Virus record (IMG/VR): IMGVR_UViG_3300009788_000003
Span: 25,324-89,323 of that record
From: a virus
Direction: 5' to 3' (one strand)
Length of the DNA: 64,000 nucleotides
Both the position numbers and the translations under genes were made by a program. Positions 39,723-46,917 of this stretch are shown here, piece after piece. How positions within the stretch are numbered: position 1 is the first letter of the stretch; the number at the start of each line of letters is the position of its first letter. The notes under the pieces were generated by a model. The model worked only from the letters and a program-made list of their open reading frames with translations, was not told the DNA's origin and ran no database searches.

Positions 39723-40477
39723 TACTTACTCGCAAACAGTTCTAACGCGAATTCATCCATTGCAGCATGTGCCTTATCTTTATCGGTTTCAGGTACGATA
39801 TTGATTACATCATCCATCACAGATGCATTGCCCCGAATGTGTGCGAAGACCCCGCAATAGTCCAAGAATCTAATCTTATTCATCTCGGTATCTGAGGCAA
39901 CTTTCAGGGCAGCAATTTGCTCTTTGGCACTGTAGGCTTTATCTGTAGCCATTCCCATAGACATGTTTCTGACTTCCATGAAGAAGGCTACTGTCTCCCC
40001 CAAAAACTCGTTTAGGTCTATGTTTGTAAATGAGCGTTTGTGTAAGTCCTTAATTTGCTCTTTGATTTTGCAGATCATGCGCGTACTGACTTCAAGCTTT
40101 TCTGCTATCCGTTCATTAGTCCAACCCCGCATATGGAACCTGTGAACTAACACAATTCGACTGTCCTTTTGGTCATCATTCAATCCATTGTATCTGCCTT
40201 CCCCCCCTTTAGGCGCGACATCAAATAATTCTTCATCTGTCATGTTCACGAACTTGCCGATATTACCCAACCGTTCTGTATCAAGCCCGGAAGAATTCTT
40301 GGCAAGATTTAAGTGTTTTGTGACTTTGACATTGGTGGGGTCAACCGCAGAAAGTTTTGATAATTCCGGTTCAGGAATATCAGATTTCAGTTTTCCGATT
40401 TTGAGCTTATTTTTGAACTTTTTTGCGCTCAGTTTTGGCTCTTGTTTTTGTGGTTTATGTTCAATTAAGACAGACAT
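39722..40477 (-). CDS. terminase small subunit-like DNA-binding protein
   Basis: About 251 residues from MSVLIEHKPQ (ATG 40477). The N-terminal 80 residues are Lys-rich and probably flexible. MRGWTNERIAEKLEVSTRMI followed by CKIKEQIKDL is a helix-turn-helix. The C-terminal half is helical (GETVAFFMEVRNMSMGMATD, KAYSAKEQIAALKVASDTEM), as in small terminases that assemble as rings on DNA. It overlaps the large subunit start by 1 nt. A hairpin with T run ends right at its start codon. Confidence 0.8.
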   Translation of the reverse strand: MSVLIEHKPQKQEPKLSAKKFKNKLKIGKLKSDIPEPELSKLSAVDPTNVKVTKHLNLAKNSSGLDTERLGNIGKFVNMTDEELFDVAPKGGEGRYNGLNDDQKDSRIVLVHRFHMRGWTNERIAEKLEVSTRMICKIKEQIKDLHKRSFTNIDLNEFLGETVAFFMEVRNMSMGMATDKAYSAKEQIAALKVASDTEMNKIRFLDYCGVFAHIRGNASVMDDVINIVPETDKDKAHAAMDEFALELFASK

Positions 40478-40508
40478 AAAAAAACACCAATCGTAACAGT
40501 AATTGGTG
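40478..40508 (-). terminator. terminator hairpin touching the terminase small subunit start
   Basis: CACCAAT (minus 40508-40502) pairs with ATTGGTG (40491-40485), then TTTTTTT, and the ATG follows immediately. The same layout occurs before the portal gene (11807). Confidence 0.75.
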
Positions 40509-40564
40509 CGAAGTCTAAAACTCTTAAATAGTTCAGTCAAGAACTATTAAACGGGTAAAATCAA

Positions 40565-40582
40565 TTTGATCTTAGTATCAAA
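40565..40582 (-). repeat. 18-bp operator-like motif, copy 11
   Basis: Minus strand TTTGATACTAAGATCAAA, perfect consensus, between the stop of gene 40585 and the terminase hairpin. Confidence 0.82.
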
Positions 40583-40584
40583 CT

Positions 40585-40833
40585 TTATTTCAAAGACCGT
40601 GCTTTTACGATCTTCCAAAACAAATCAGCATTGCCCTTGGATTCAATATGAGCAAGAATTAAATTCTTAGCTCCTGCTATGGTTCGTGACCAAGTAGCCC
40701 CGGCTAACACATTGCAGAATCCATCAGTGACAACCCAACCAGTAGTAACCCATTTGCCGTTGATAAGAAAACCATAACGCCCAAAATCCAACTTTGGCTT
40801 GATAGTAAATCCACGATATTTATATGTGGTCAT
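40585..40833 (-). CDS. small hypothetical protein
   Basis: An 82-residue strand-then-helix protein (YKYRGFTIKPKLDFGRYGFL, TWSRTIAGAKNLILAHIESK). Overlaps the upstream gene by ATGA. No function known. Confidence 0.65.
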   Translation of the reverse strand: MTTYKYRGFTIKPKLDFGRYGFLINGKWVTTGWVVTDGFCNVLAGATWSRTIAGAKNLILAHIESKGNADLFWKIVKARSLK

Positions 40834-41054
40834 TCTAAAATCTCCGTATCATCTTCTCTGGGTATAGTATCCATGAGACCCACCAAATCCCGCTTACTGA
40901 AATACGCTTCAACCTGTTCAGCCAGTTCAGCAGTATCAGCAGAGCACATGAATTTTCCGTTCAGCCGAATGAAGTAAGGTGTGGTAGGTGCATCAGGCAT
41001 ATACTTGCCAAACTCCCCAACAAGTTCCCCTGCCATTTGTCTCTTGGTTTTCAT
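40830..41054 (-). CDS. small hypothetical protein
   Basis: A 74-residue protein (GELVGEFGKYMPDAPTTPYF, AELAEQVEAYFSKRDLVGLM). ATGA overlaps on both sides. No motif. Confidence 0.6.
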   Translation of the reverse strand: MKTKRQMAGELVGEFGKYMPDAPTTPYFIRLNGKFMCSADTAELAEQVEAYFSKRDLVGLMDTIPREDDTEILE

Positions 41055-41248
41055 TTGAATGCTGCCTCTAGTTCAGTTTTAACTTCAGCTTCAGTAGCAA
41101 AGATTTCGCCTTGATGCTTGTAATCTTTGGTCTGGTAATAATACCCTTCATCACTAGATTCAATATAGCCTTCCAAGTTGCTGTTTATAAAAACAGTAGT
41201 ACAAGGTGCGGCTAAACAATTGGGATAAGTTCCGTATGAAATCGCCAT
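41051..41248 (-). CDS. small hypothetical protein
   Basis: A 65-residue protein (MAISYGTYPNCLAAPCTTVF, DYKHQGEIFATEAEVKTELE). No motif. Confidence 0.6.
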   Translation of the reverse strand: MAISYGTYPNCLAAPCTTVFINSNLEGYIESSDEGYYYQTKDYKHQGEIFATEAEVKTELEAAFK

Positions 41249-41249
41249 G

Positions 41250-41483
41250 TTAAATTACCTCAACTTCGTAGTATCGCCATTTGCATTCCCCCGCAAGAAT
41301 TCCCTTTTTAATAAGTGCTCTTACCGCAGGGGCAGAAGCAGCTTCATCAAATCTGAAATCTGGGGCAGTCGTATTGTAGGCATACTCACTGGTTTGAATA
41401 TTAAGAATATCACCTTTGCTGTAGTGATCGCTAATGACAGCAGCTAATTCTTTGCTATCGTATTGGTTCCAAAGTCCTGCCAT
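41250..41483 (-). CDS. small hypothetical protein
   Basis: A 77-residue protein (MAGLWNQYDSKELAAVISDH; PAVRALIKKGILAGECKWRY). The C-terminal part looks like a small winged fold. Function is unknown. Confidence 0.6.
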   Translation of the reverse strand: MAGLWNQYDSKELAAVISDHYSKGDILNIQTSEYAYNTTAPDFRFDEAASAPAVRALIKKGILAGECKWRYYEVEVI

Positions 41484-41485
41484 GA

Positions 41486-41713
41486 TTATATACCCCTACA
41501 AATTTGACAAAGCTTGGTGAAGTCTTCAGGAACTTCAGCATCATAAATAGCATAAGCTTTATACTGGTAATCGAGATTGTAAGAAAAACTGTCAAAGGCT
41601 GCTTGGAGCATTTCCTTTGAAAGACCGTTTTTGGTTTCCTTCTTCAGCGTTGCATTCATAAACTGATTGACTATCGCTTGAGAAGTTATTGCTTTCCATT
41701 TATCAAATATCAT
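41486..41713 (-). CDS. small hypothetical protein
   Basis: A 75-residue helical protein (MIFDKWKAITSQAIVNQFMN; EVPEDFTKLCQICRGI, with C-x2-C). Its leader contains ACCAACCAATCAACCAAC, similar in style to the ACAAACAAAC leaders. Confidence 0.6.
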   Translation of the reverse strand: MIFDKWKAITSQAIVNQFMNATLKKETKNGLSKEMLQAAFDSFSYNLDYQYKAYAIYDAEVPEDFTKLCQICRGI

Positions 41714-41757
41714 TTTCGTGTTTCCGTGTTGTTGGTTGATTGGTTGGTTGTGTCGTT

Positions 41758-41784
41758 AAAAAAGCCCCCCGGTTAAGAGGGGCA
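41758..41784 (-). terminator. terminator of gene 41805
   Basis: Minus-strand GCCCCTC TTAACCG GGGGGC type stem followed by TTTTTT. Confidence 0.82.
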
Positions 41785-41804
41785 AAAACAACACACGATT
41801 AACT

Positions 41805-42092
41805 TTAAAATAATTTCAGGTAAAGACCCGTTTTAGATTCGATCAGGTCATGAAGCATATCAACGTAAGCACCTTCAAAAGTAGCTTTAACCTTGTAGTT
41901 CATTCCCCAGACCTTTCCAAATTCAAGGTCATAAGTGTCCATTGCGTTCAGGGTGATCTTGATATAATTAACTGCCTTGCTACCGCGAATCCTAAAACTC
42001 AGGGCATCACCGTGATCAAGCAAATTCTTTGCGCCCATCATGTAAAAGGCTTTGTGTCCGATTTGCTCTTGAATTGTTTTTGCTATGCTCAT
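41805..42092 (-). CDS. hypothetical protein with private promoter and terminator
   Basis: A 95-residue protein (MSIAKTIQEQIGHKAFYMMG; ALSFRIRGSKAVNYIKITLN). Such proteins are common and unassigned in phages and plasmids. Single-gene unit: promoter 42127, leader with ACAAACAAACACGG, terminator 41758. Confidence 0.75.
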   Translation of the reverse strand: MSIAKTIQEQIGHKAFYMMGAKNLLDHGDALSFRIRGSKAVNYIKITLNAMDTYDLEFGKVWGMNYKVKATFEGAYVDMLHDLIESKTGLYLKLF

Positions 42093-42126
42093 TTCATTTA
42101 CCGTGTTTGTTTGTTTGTATGCTATA

Positions 42127-42154
42127 AGTATAGCACTCTGTAGTTATTTGTCAA
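42127..42154 (-). promoter_or_regulatory. promoter of gene 41805
   Basis: -35 TTGACA (42154-42149), 16-nt spacer, -10 TATACT (42132-42127). Leader starts like that of gene 12835. Confidence 0.88.
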
Positions 42155-42189
42155 GGAAATATCGCATTTATTTTCACTTTATTTTGATC

Positions 42190-42214
42190 AAAAAAAAGCC
42201 CCTAGTAGGGGGCT
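42190..42214 (-). terminator. terminator of the 43-residue gene
   Basis: Minus-strand AGCCCCC TACT AGGGGCT stem followed by a 7-T run. A TTTTGATCAAAA half-site follows it. Confidence 0.85.
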
Positions 42215-42241
42215 TCTTCATCTGGTCTTACTAAAAGTGGT

Positions 42242-42373
42242 TTAAGCTTTGTAACCAAGTCCTTCGTATTTGCTTACTACTGAAGGAGTGTTTACTACAG
42301 TGACTTCTTTACCTGATACTTCGTGGGTCATTGTTACTGTGGCTTCTTCGTTGCTTGTCATTAATTCGTTCAT
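42242..42373 (-). CDS. 43-residue small protein with private promoter and terminator
   Basis: MNELMTSNEEATVTMTHEVS, then KEVTVVNTPSVVSKYEGLGY. RBS AAAGGAA and the leader ACAAACAAACAAAAGG precede it; promoter 42407, terminator 42190. The complete expression unit is strong evidence that this short frame is a gene. Confidence 0.75.
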   Translation of the reverse strand: MNELMTSNEEATVTMTHEVSGKEVTVVNTPSVVSKYEGLGYKA

Positions 42374-42406
42374 CGTGTTATTCCTTTTGTTTGTTTGTAT
42401 ACTATA

Positions 42407-42434
42407 AGTATAGCATCCTATAGTTATTTGTCAA
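42407..42434 (-). promoter_or_regulatory. promoter of the 43-residue gene
   Basis: -35 TTGACA (42434-42429), 16-nt spacer, -10 TATACT (42412-42407). Operator-like motif 6 bp upstream. Confidence 0.88.
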
Positions 42435-42440
42435 GGAATA

Positions 42441-42458
42441 TTTGATACTAATATCATT
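42441..42458. promoter_or_regulatory. 18-bp operator-like motif, copy 12, 6 bp upstream of a -35
   Basis: TTTGATACTAATATCATT on the plus strand. The core is nearly symmetric, so its direction is ambiguous; the gap to the -35 is again 6 bp. Confidence 0.75.
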
Positions 42459-42525
42459 TATTTAGTGTAACAAAGTCACATATTCAATATCGCTGAGACT
42501 CCCTGTAAGCCCCTGTTAGCCGAAC

Positions 42526-42711
42526 TCAGTTAGTCAGTGTAATGGTATCTTCTGCAAGTTCCCCCGCAGGTAGCTCACCAAAGGCTTCTGTGCGACTACG
42601 GCAAGCCTTAGATGTTGCAACCCACCTGAAATCTGTGGTTCCCATGATCGGCATTTTCTGAAAAACATACCACTTACCATCATGACCCGTTGTAACTTTA
42701 AACTTTACCAT
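42526..42711 (-). CDS. small strand-rich protein (DUF1508-like pattern)
   Basis: A 61-residue protein starting MVKFKVTTGHDGKWYVFQKM, with DFRWVATSKACRSRTEAFGE. The G-x-W-x-F...S-x-x-x-x-S-x-x-x-A pattern recalls YegP/DUF1508 repeats. Start at ATG 42711 overlaps the upstream stop less than the longer form. Confidence 0.55.
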   Translation of the reverse strand: MVKFKVTTGHDGKWYVFQKMPIMGTTDFRWVATSKACRSRTEAFGELPAGELAEDTITLTN

Positions 42712-42943
42712 CTCGGATTCTCCCCAATAATTCAATTGCCTTGTCTAATTCTTTACGTTGTATCTGCTTGCCCAATTTTTCCTTCAGTGCATCAAGTGCG
42801 TTTTGTCCTGCCCGTAGATCAACTTCAACTTCAATAGTGCTGAACCTCACTTTGCAGGTATAGCAAATCCATCTTCGGCGCGTATACCCGTTGCATGGTC
42901 TAGTGTCTACGCATCTTCTTCGTGTATGTTGGCACTGGTGCAT
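42698..42943 (-). CDS. NrdR-like zinc-ribbon protein
   Basis: About 81 residues from MHQCQHTRRRCVDTRPCNGY. CQHTRRRCVDTRP...TRRRWICYTCKVRFSTIEV is the zinc-ribbon of NrdR-type regulators (C-x-...-R-R-R-x-C-x-x-C-x-x-R-F-x-T), without the ATP-cone. ATG 42943 with GAGATGAGAAA before it is preferred; a longer form would start at 43018 inside the next gene. Confidence 0.65.
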   Translation of the reverse strand: MHQCQHTRRRCVDTRPCNGYTRRRWICYTCKVRFSTIEVEVDLRAGQNALDALKEKLGKQIQRKELDKAIELLGRIRDGKV

Positions 42944-43119
42944 TTTCTCATCTCGTAATCTTTCAGCCCACACTTGGCAGAACAATATACCATCTGTGGG
43001 GCAGTCATCATTCTCCAATAGCGGGAGACTGGAAAACCATCTACAGAACTTGAAGCAACAAACTTACCGCACACCCCACAGTTCCATCCAAATTTAGGAA
43101 CGGGCTTTGTGGTGTTCAT
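42907..43119 (-). CDS. zinc-finger protein
   Basis: A 70-residue protein with WNCGVCGKFVASSSVDGFPV and MVYCSAKCGLKDYE, a C-x2-C ... C-x3-C zinc site. Overlaps the NrdR-like gene by 37 nt and gene 43094 by 26 nt. Confidence 0.6.
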   Translation of the reverse strand: MNTTKPVPKFGWNCGVCGKFVASSSVDGFPVSRYWRMMTAPQMVYCSAKCGLKDYEMRKCTSANIHEEDA

Positions 43120-43600
43120 GAAGCAACGTCCAAAACCTGTAGGTCATGCCCCTAGTTTTCTTGTAAAGCAATTTCTCTGTAGGTCTATTCTTGTGCAGCC
43201 GTTTTGGTTTTCTCACATGCCTGATATATCCCGCATTGTCCTTTTCACTATATGGCTTGTTCAACTTATACCCCACATAAATACCTGCGTACTCTGGAAT
43301 ATCATCTTGAATCTTGGGTAGCAAAAGGGCAGGAACCAGAAAGCAAAAATAGTTGGCAATCAAATTACCGCGCTCAAGTTCCTGATGTTTCATTCGATGT
43401 CTGCCCACCGTTTTTCTGAAGTCAGCTAAGAAATCAGATCGACTCGTTTTGATTTCAATTTCCTCAACCATAAAACTCCCTTTCCTTACACACATAATAT
43501 CCATTTCATATCCTAGATTGAAATGAGTATTTGGAATCATGAAATCATATCGTTGCTGTTGTGTTCGATGATAGGCTAAGGTCAACTCACGGACATTCAC
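43094..43600 (-). CDS. MmcB-like PD-(D/E)XK nuclease-fold protein
   Basis: A 168-residue protein. YEMDIMCVRKGSFMVEEIEI followed by KTSRSDFLADFRK shows E-x-D ... E-I-K with the following TSRSDFxxDxRK, as in MmcB and VRR-type nuclease-fold proteins. Likely a DNA repair or branch nuclease, or an inactive relative. The C-terminus is basic (RHVRKPKRLHKNRPTEKLLY). Confidence 0.7.
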   Translation of the reverse strand: MNVRELTLAYHRTQQQRYDFMIPNTHFNLGYEMDIMCVRKGSFMVEEIEIKTSRSDFLADFRKTVGRHRMKHQELERGNLIANYFCFLVPALLLPKIQDDIPEYAGIYVGYKLNKPYSEKDNAGYIRHVRKPKRLHKNRPTEKLLYKKTRGMTYRFWTLLHEHHKARS

Positions 43601-43827
43601 AGAACCCCCGTCAATTTTCTACATTGGTATAGTGCTTGCTGTTCAGAAAATTCATGACTTCCCGCAGCAACTAAAACCTGCCCGTATTCCTCAACAGACA
43701 TTACCCTAACCAAATGATTCGTACCCTTAAATGCGTCAACGAAATCTGCATTTGAATCCACGAACTTCATAGTATTCATATTCAGGTATCGATATGTCAG
43801 GGACATTTTAGGTTTATTGTTATTCAT
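43597..43827 (-). CDS. small hypothetical protein
   Basis: A 76-residue protein (MNNNKPKMSLTYRYLNMNTM; VRVMSVEEYGQVLVAAGSHE). ATGA overlap with the nuclease-fold gene. No motif. Confidence 0.6.
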   Translation of the reverse strand: MNNNKPKMSLTYRYLNMNTMKFVDSNADFVDAFKGTNHLVRVMSVEEYGQVLVAAGSHEFSEQQALYQCRKLTGVL

Positions 43828-43993
43828 CTTGCACCGTAAAATTATCGACTGCCTTACATCTGGGGCAAACCATTAGTACCTGTTTGTCTGATTCCCTGAT
43901 ATTGATTTCTGTATTCTTAGCTATTCCATCCCACCCGCAGCTATTACATATCAGGTCAACATCCCACAGGGAAACATCTTCATCCCGTGTCAT
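43820..43993 (-). CDS. 57-residue zinc-ribbon protein
   Basis: MTRDEDVSLWDVDLICNSCG, then VLMVCPRCKAVDNF: C-x2-C ... C-x2-C. It fits between neighbours with 8- and 14-nt overlaps. Confidence 0.6.
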   Translation of the reverse strand: MTRDEDVSLWDVDLICNSCGWDGIAKNTEINIRESDKQVLMVCPRCKAVDNFTVQDE

Positions 43994-44132
43994 TTTTATT
44001 CTCCCTTTCCTGTTTCATGATCAGGATTTTATAAACTGATATACACAGCCTCATAAAAATATCAAGAATGTAGAGAACCACCAAACATGCTAGTAGCAAA
44101 ATAAACCATTCAGGCATCACTATTGTTATCAT
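43980..44132 (-). CDS. single-pass membrane protein
   Basis: About 50 residues from MITIVMPEWFILLLACLVVL, one helix, then charged end (MKQERENKNDTG). ATG 44132 overlaps the upstream stop by ATGA. Confidence 0.6.
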   Translation of the reverse strand: MITIVMPEWFILLLACLVVLYILDIFMRLCISVYKILIMKQERENKNDTG

Positions 44133-44395
44133 TCTTTCCACTCCCCATAGTATGTTTTCACCAATCTCCATTTATGAATGACACTGTGATCAGTGACATC
44201 AGGAATATCCTGAACCACTCCCACAAAATTTATCTCTTCATCCATTGCGCCTTCTTCCCCCCGAAGACAGACAGTTGATTTAGTCATCACCACATAATTA
44301 AATGGATTTCTTAACCAGTATAAATTTGACAGAACATGCGCCCATGCAATCTTAGACATTATTGAAATCCACTGTTGAAATGATTTAGGTTCCAT
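44129..44395 (-). CDS. hypothetical protein
   Basis: An 88-residue protein from MEPKSFQQWISIMSKIAWAH; NYVVMTKSTVCLRGEEGAMD follows. No family. The longer form from 44431 would overlap the lipoprotein-like gene more. Confidence 0.55.
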   Translation of the reverse strand: MEPKSFQQWISIMSKIAWAHVLSNLYWLRNPFNYVVMTKSTVCLRGEEGAMDEEINFVGVVQDIPDVTDHSVIHKWRLVKTYYGEWKE

Positions 44396-44606
44396 CAAAA
44401 TACTCCCCATTATTACAGTACACAATACCATACTCTATGTATGCAACCCCACCCCGAAAATCTGTGTCACAAAACTCAGCACCGTTATCATATTCAAACG
44501 GATTAATTTCACTGCACCCAGAAAACAGGATTGCAATTATAATACAAAGGCAAAGTAACTGAACAAAATCACTTTCAATTAGTTTCTGCATTTTTCTTTT
44601 CCGCAT
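44385..44606 (-). CDS. possible small lipoprotein
   Basis: A 73-residue protein with basic start (MRKRKMQKLIESDFVQ), a hydrophobic stretch LLCLCIIIAILFSGCSE and a Cys at a lipobox-like FSG-C. If lipidated, the remaining 40 residues would be periplasmic or outer-membrane bound, as for o-spanin-like proteins. The -3 Phe is unusual, so lipidation is uncertain. Confidence 0.5.
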   Translation of the reverse strand: MRKRKMQKLIESDFVQLLCLCIIIAILFSGCSEINPFEYDNGAEFCDTDFRGGVAYIEYGIVYCNNGEYFDGT

Positions 44607-44793
44607 ATACGGCTTTGTAATTGCTTAGCATTCTCCAAGGCCAATACTCTTTTCCAATATTCGGATTACAACCGGGGCAAGGGTAATCGAAACTTGCTGC
44701 CATATACGTTGAATCCGTAACTCTATGCCCACAGTGACAAACCCAATATTCAGGTCTGGGGGGTAATTCATAGGTGAAGTTATTGGTTATCAC
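44575..44793 (-). CDS. zinc-ribbon protein
   Basis: A 72-residue protein with YWVCHCGHRVTDSTYMAASF and DYPCPGCNPN, a C-x-C ... C-x2-C zinc site. Overlaps both neighbours. Confidence 0.6.
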   Translation of the reverse strand: MITNNFTYELPPRPEYWVCHCGHRVTDSTYMAASFDYPCPGCNPNIGKEYWPWRMLSNYKAVYAEKKNAETN

Positions 44794-45031
44794 TCTCTAT
44801 CCCATTAAGAATATTAAATATTACATCCTTTCTGACATACACAAATTCATTAATGGTCTTAACCTTCTCAGGCTTTTCCAGTTCATACAAACGCCCTTCC
44901 AATTCTATTACCTGTGCTGCTGCTTTCTCCCCTTCTCGTATTCTGTTTGCAGCCCATTCAGGTTCAATTTTAACCATCTGATTAAGAGTGCATTTAAACC
45001 CATCAGTTGATTCATATAATTTATCTGTCAT
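44780..45031 (-). CDS. hypothetical protein
   Basis: An 83-residue helical protein (WAANRIREGEKAAAQVIELE; FVYVRKDVIFNILNGIESDN). ATGA overlap upstream. Confidence 0.6.
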   Translation of the reverse strand: MTDKLYESTDGFKCTLNQMVKIEPEWAANRIREGEKAAAQVIELEGRLYELEKPEKVKTINEFVYVRKDVIFNILNGIESDNQ

Positions 45032-45369
45032 TTCATTGCCTTGCGAAATTCATCTGCTGCCCCACCACCAAACAAACCTTCTACGATTTTACAAGAGTCA
45101 TCAATCCGTGATTTCAGTTTGTCAATCCGTTCCCTTTGCACTTTCTCTATCCCCTGATAATTGAATGTCACATTTTTAATTCGGTCTTCCAATTCTTTTA
45201 TCTGCTTGTGTAGTGGGTCATGCACAGCAGCCCAATAATTTGAAAACCAACCGACCATTAATCCTTCATCAATATCATTAGGATTCCACATTTCTTTATG
45301 CATAGTAGCAATAAAAGCTTTTGCCCAATGCATTGCATCTGTGCTGCTTCTATCCAGTTCATCACTCAT
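45028..45369 (-). CDS. coiled-coil hypothetical protein
   Basis: A 113-residue protein (HKQIKELEDRIKNVTFNYQG; CKIVEGLFGGGAADEFRKAM). ATGA overlaps on both ends. Confidence 0.6.
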   Translation of the reverse strand: MSDELDRSSTDAMHWAKAFIATMHKEMWNPNDIDEGLMVGWFSNYWAAVHDPLHKQIKELEDRIKNVTFNYQGIEKVQRERIDKLKSRIDDSCKIVEGLFGGGAADEFRKAMK

Positions 45370-45572
45370 TGTAATTTCCCCTCATAGCTTTCAATGGTAG
45401 GCAAAAGTTTTCCAATCTTATGCGCGGCATCAATTGTGATTGTCCATTTATGATCAGCCCCCAATACTTCATCACCTTCAATCCCAGATTCCCCAACCAA
45501 TTCTTTCAGTTCATCCAGACAATTCCTGTACCAAGAATATTCATCAAATTTAATAATTAGCTTATCACTCAT
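45366..45572 (-). CDS. small hypothetical protein
   Basis: A 68-residue acidic protein (MSDKLIIKFDEYSWYRNCLD; VLGADHKWTITIDAAHKIGK). Starts inside the end of the upstream gene. Confidence 0.55.
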   Translation of the reverse strand: MSDKLIIKFDEYSWYRNCLDELKELVGESGIEGDEVLGADHKWTITIDAAHKIGKLLPTIESYEGKLQ

Positions 45573-45760
45573 TGGCACAACTTAGACACAGTACCGCAAC
45601 GCTTGCAATAGGTTTTTGCGTAATCATAAAATCCATCAATCCCATCATCTATCTGTTTTTGAGTTGGTTTATCCTGCCCCTCATCAACAGCACAAGTCCA
45701 ATCGTGATCGCCAATCAAGCATAGAAACCAATCCCAAAACTCACGCCAGAATTTAATCAT
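45569..45760 (-). CDS. small protein with zinc-ribbon half
   Basis: A 63-residue protein from MIKFWREFWDWFLCLIGDHD; later TYCKRCGTVSKLCQ. Start ATG 45760 overlaps the upstream stop by ATGA. Confidence 0.55.
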   Translation of the reverse strand: MIKFWREFWDWFLCLIGDHDWTCAVDEGQDKPTQKQIDDGIDGFYDYAKTYCKRCGTVSKLCQ

Positions 45761-45996
45761 TTCACTGCCTTGCATCCATCTTCCCCGACAACAGGAATAG
45801 AATGACCGTCCCAATCTTGTAAAAATAATTCTGCATTTTGGTAGGTATCAAAACAAAATCTACCCCGATAATTTCCCTGTTCATCGATTCCATACATCAC
45901 CCCCACGGTATAAATCATTCTCATCAGCCCACACAGATTTCCATCAATATTTTTTAGGCTTCCATATCCTGCCTGTTCAACTGTGTAATCACTCAT
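45757..45996 (-). CDS. small hypothetical protein
   Basis: A 79-residue protein (LCGLMRMIYTVGVMYGIDEQ; AELFLQDWDGHSIPVVGEDG). No motif. Confidence 0.55.
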   Translation of the reverse strand: MSDYTVEQAGYGSLKNIDGNLCGLMRMIYTVGVMYGIDEQGNYRGRFCFDTYQNAELFLQDWDGHSIPVVGEDGCKAVK

Positions 45997-46111
45997 CTAT
46001 ATTTTCCTTGTTCAGCAGCTTTTTGACATCTATATGAAGTTTATGCAATCGATATAAAATCCCTAGAGTACAGACCAGTACAAATAATCCTAGTGCGGGG
46101 TCATTCATCAT
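45989..46111 (-). CDS. single-pass membrane protein (40 residues)
   Basis: MMNDPALGLFVLVCTLGILY, then RLHKLHIDVKKLLNKENIDE. The start at 46111 or 46108 overlaps the stop of the zinc gene above (GAATGATGA). A longer reading from 46228 lies in that gene and is not favoured. Confidence 0.55.
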   Translation of the reverse strand: MMNDPALGLFVLVCTLGILYRLHKLHIDVKKLLNKENIDE

Positions 46112-46248
46112 TCCCACCCCATACATTTTGCACAGTGATACCGAACCAGTTTTACTTTCTCGCCTAACCAATTGCGCCGATAATAAGCAACACGGAATAA
46201 CGCCATGAATGAAAATTCCTTCTGGCATTTGTCACACGGGAACGGCAT
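46108..46248 (-). CDS. 46-residue zinc-ribbon protein
   Basis: MPFPCDKCQKEFSFMALFRV, then VRYHCAKCMGWE: C-x2-C ... C-x2-C. It lies in a different frame from the longer frame that covers the same bases; the cysteine pattern and end overlaps favour this one. Confidence 0.6.
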   Translation of the reverse strand: MPFPCDKCQKEFSFMALFRVAYYRRNWLGEKVKLVRYHCAKCMGWE

Positions 46249-46540
46249 CACTATTCTCCTGATGAACCAACAACACAGCCATTAAGCGATATGACCCTGT
46301 AAGGTCAACACCGTATTTCATCCCACATCCAAGGGCTTCATAGGGCTTATCACGTTCTAGCATTTCAGCCATACCCGCAACCGTTCCCATTGCCTTACTA
46401 GAATTCATTTCAAATTCTTCTCTGCATGTACGGTAGGCTTCATCCCTTCTGAAATCTGGGATTGGTTTACCCATAGCAGCAAATCCATCCGCGCATTCTG
46501 GGGGGTCAACTGGTATTGTTTGATTTAGAAATTCAGCCAT
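46232..46540 (-). CDS. hypothetical protein
   Basis: A 102-residue protein from MAEFLNQTIPVDPPECADGF; SSKAMGTVAGMAEMLERDKP and GSYRLMAVLLVHQ follow. ATG 46540 overlaps the upstream stop. Confidence 0.55.
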   Translation of the reverse strand: MAEFLNQTIPVDPPECADGFAAMGKPIPDFRRDEAYRTCREEFEMNSSKAMGTVAGMAEMLERDKPYEALGCGMKYGVDLTGSYRLMAVLLVHQENSDAVPV

Positions 46541-46856
46541 TTTTCTTCTCCTTAGCTTTGGGTCTGGTCTTATCCAGAATTTCAACGAACCACATTGGGG
46601 CTTCACGTTTCCGTAGTTCAGTTTGGCAGGGAATACAAATCAAAGATAATTCTGCGGTAGGCAAAAGAGGCACAACAGAATCACCACACCTACGGCAACG
46701 ATGCATTGAAGACTCGGTATAGTCCCGCTGCTTATCAATTTCTTTTTGGAAAGGTGGTGGTGACATCAGCCGCTTCATTGCGGCAATCATAAGTTTGTGA
46801 TTTTTGATGGTTTTATCCACCAAATTCTTCACCTGTTCTTCAGTTTGTATTTTCAT
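46533..46856 (-). CDS. zinc-ribbon protein
   Basis: A 107-residue protein: coiled start (EEQVKNLVDKTIKNHKLMIA), then MHRCRRCGDSVVPLLPTAEL and SLICIPCQTELRKREAP, the DksA/TraR-like layout of C-x2-C ... C-x2-C with a following helix. A DksA-like regulatory role is possible but the N-terminal coiled-coil Asp pair is absent. Confidence 0.6.
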   Translation of the reverse strand: MKIQTEEQVKNLVDKTIKNHKLMIAAMKRLMSPPPFQKEIDKQRDYTESSMHRCRRCGDSVVPLLPTAELSLICIPCQTELRKREAPMWFVEILDKTRPKAKEKKNG

Positions 46857-46876
46857 TATCTATCCCCGTAGATACA

Positions 46877-46898
46877 GAAAAGCCCCACCGAAGGGGCT
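46877..46898 (-). terminator. terminator of gene 46918
   Basis: Minus-strand AGCCCCT TCGGT GGGGCT stem followed by TTTTCT. Confidence 0.78.
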
Positions 46899-46917
46899 TA
46901 GTTAAATATTAAAAATA

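Noticed and set aside
46533-46856. DksA/TraR transcription factor.
   Set aside because: The zinc ribbon fits but the typical coiled-coil tip acids are missing, so it is left as an unassigned zinc-ribbon protein.
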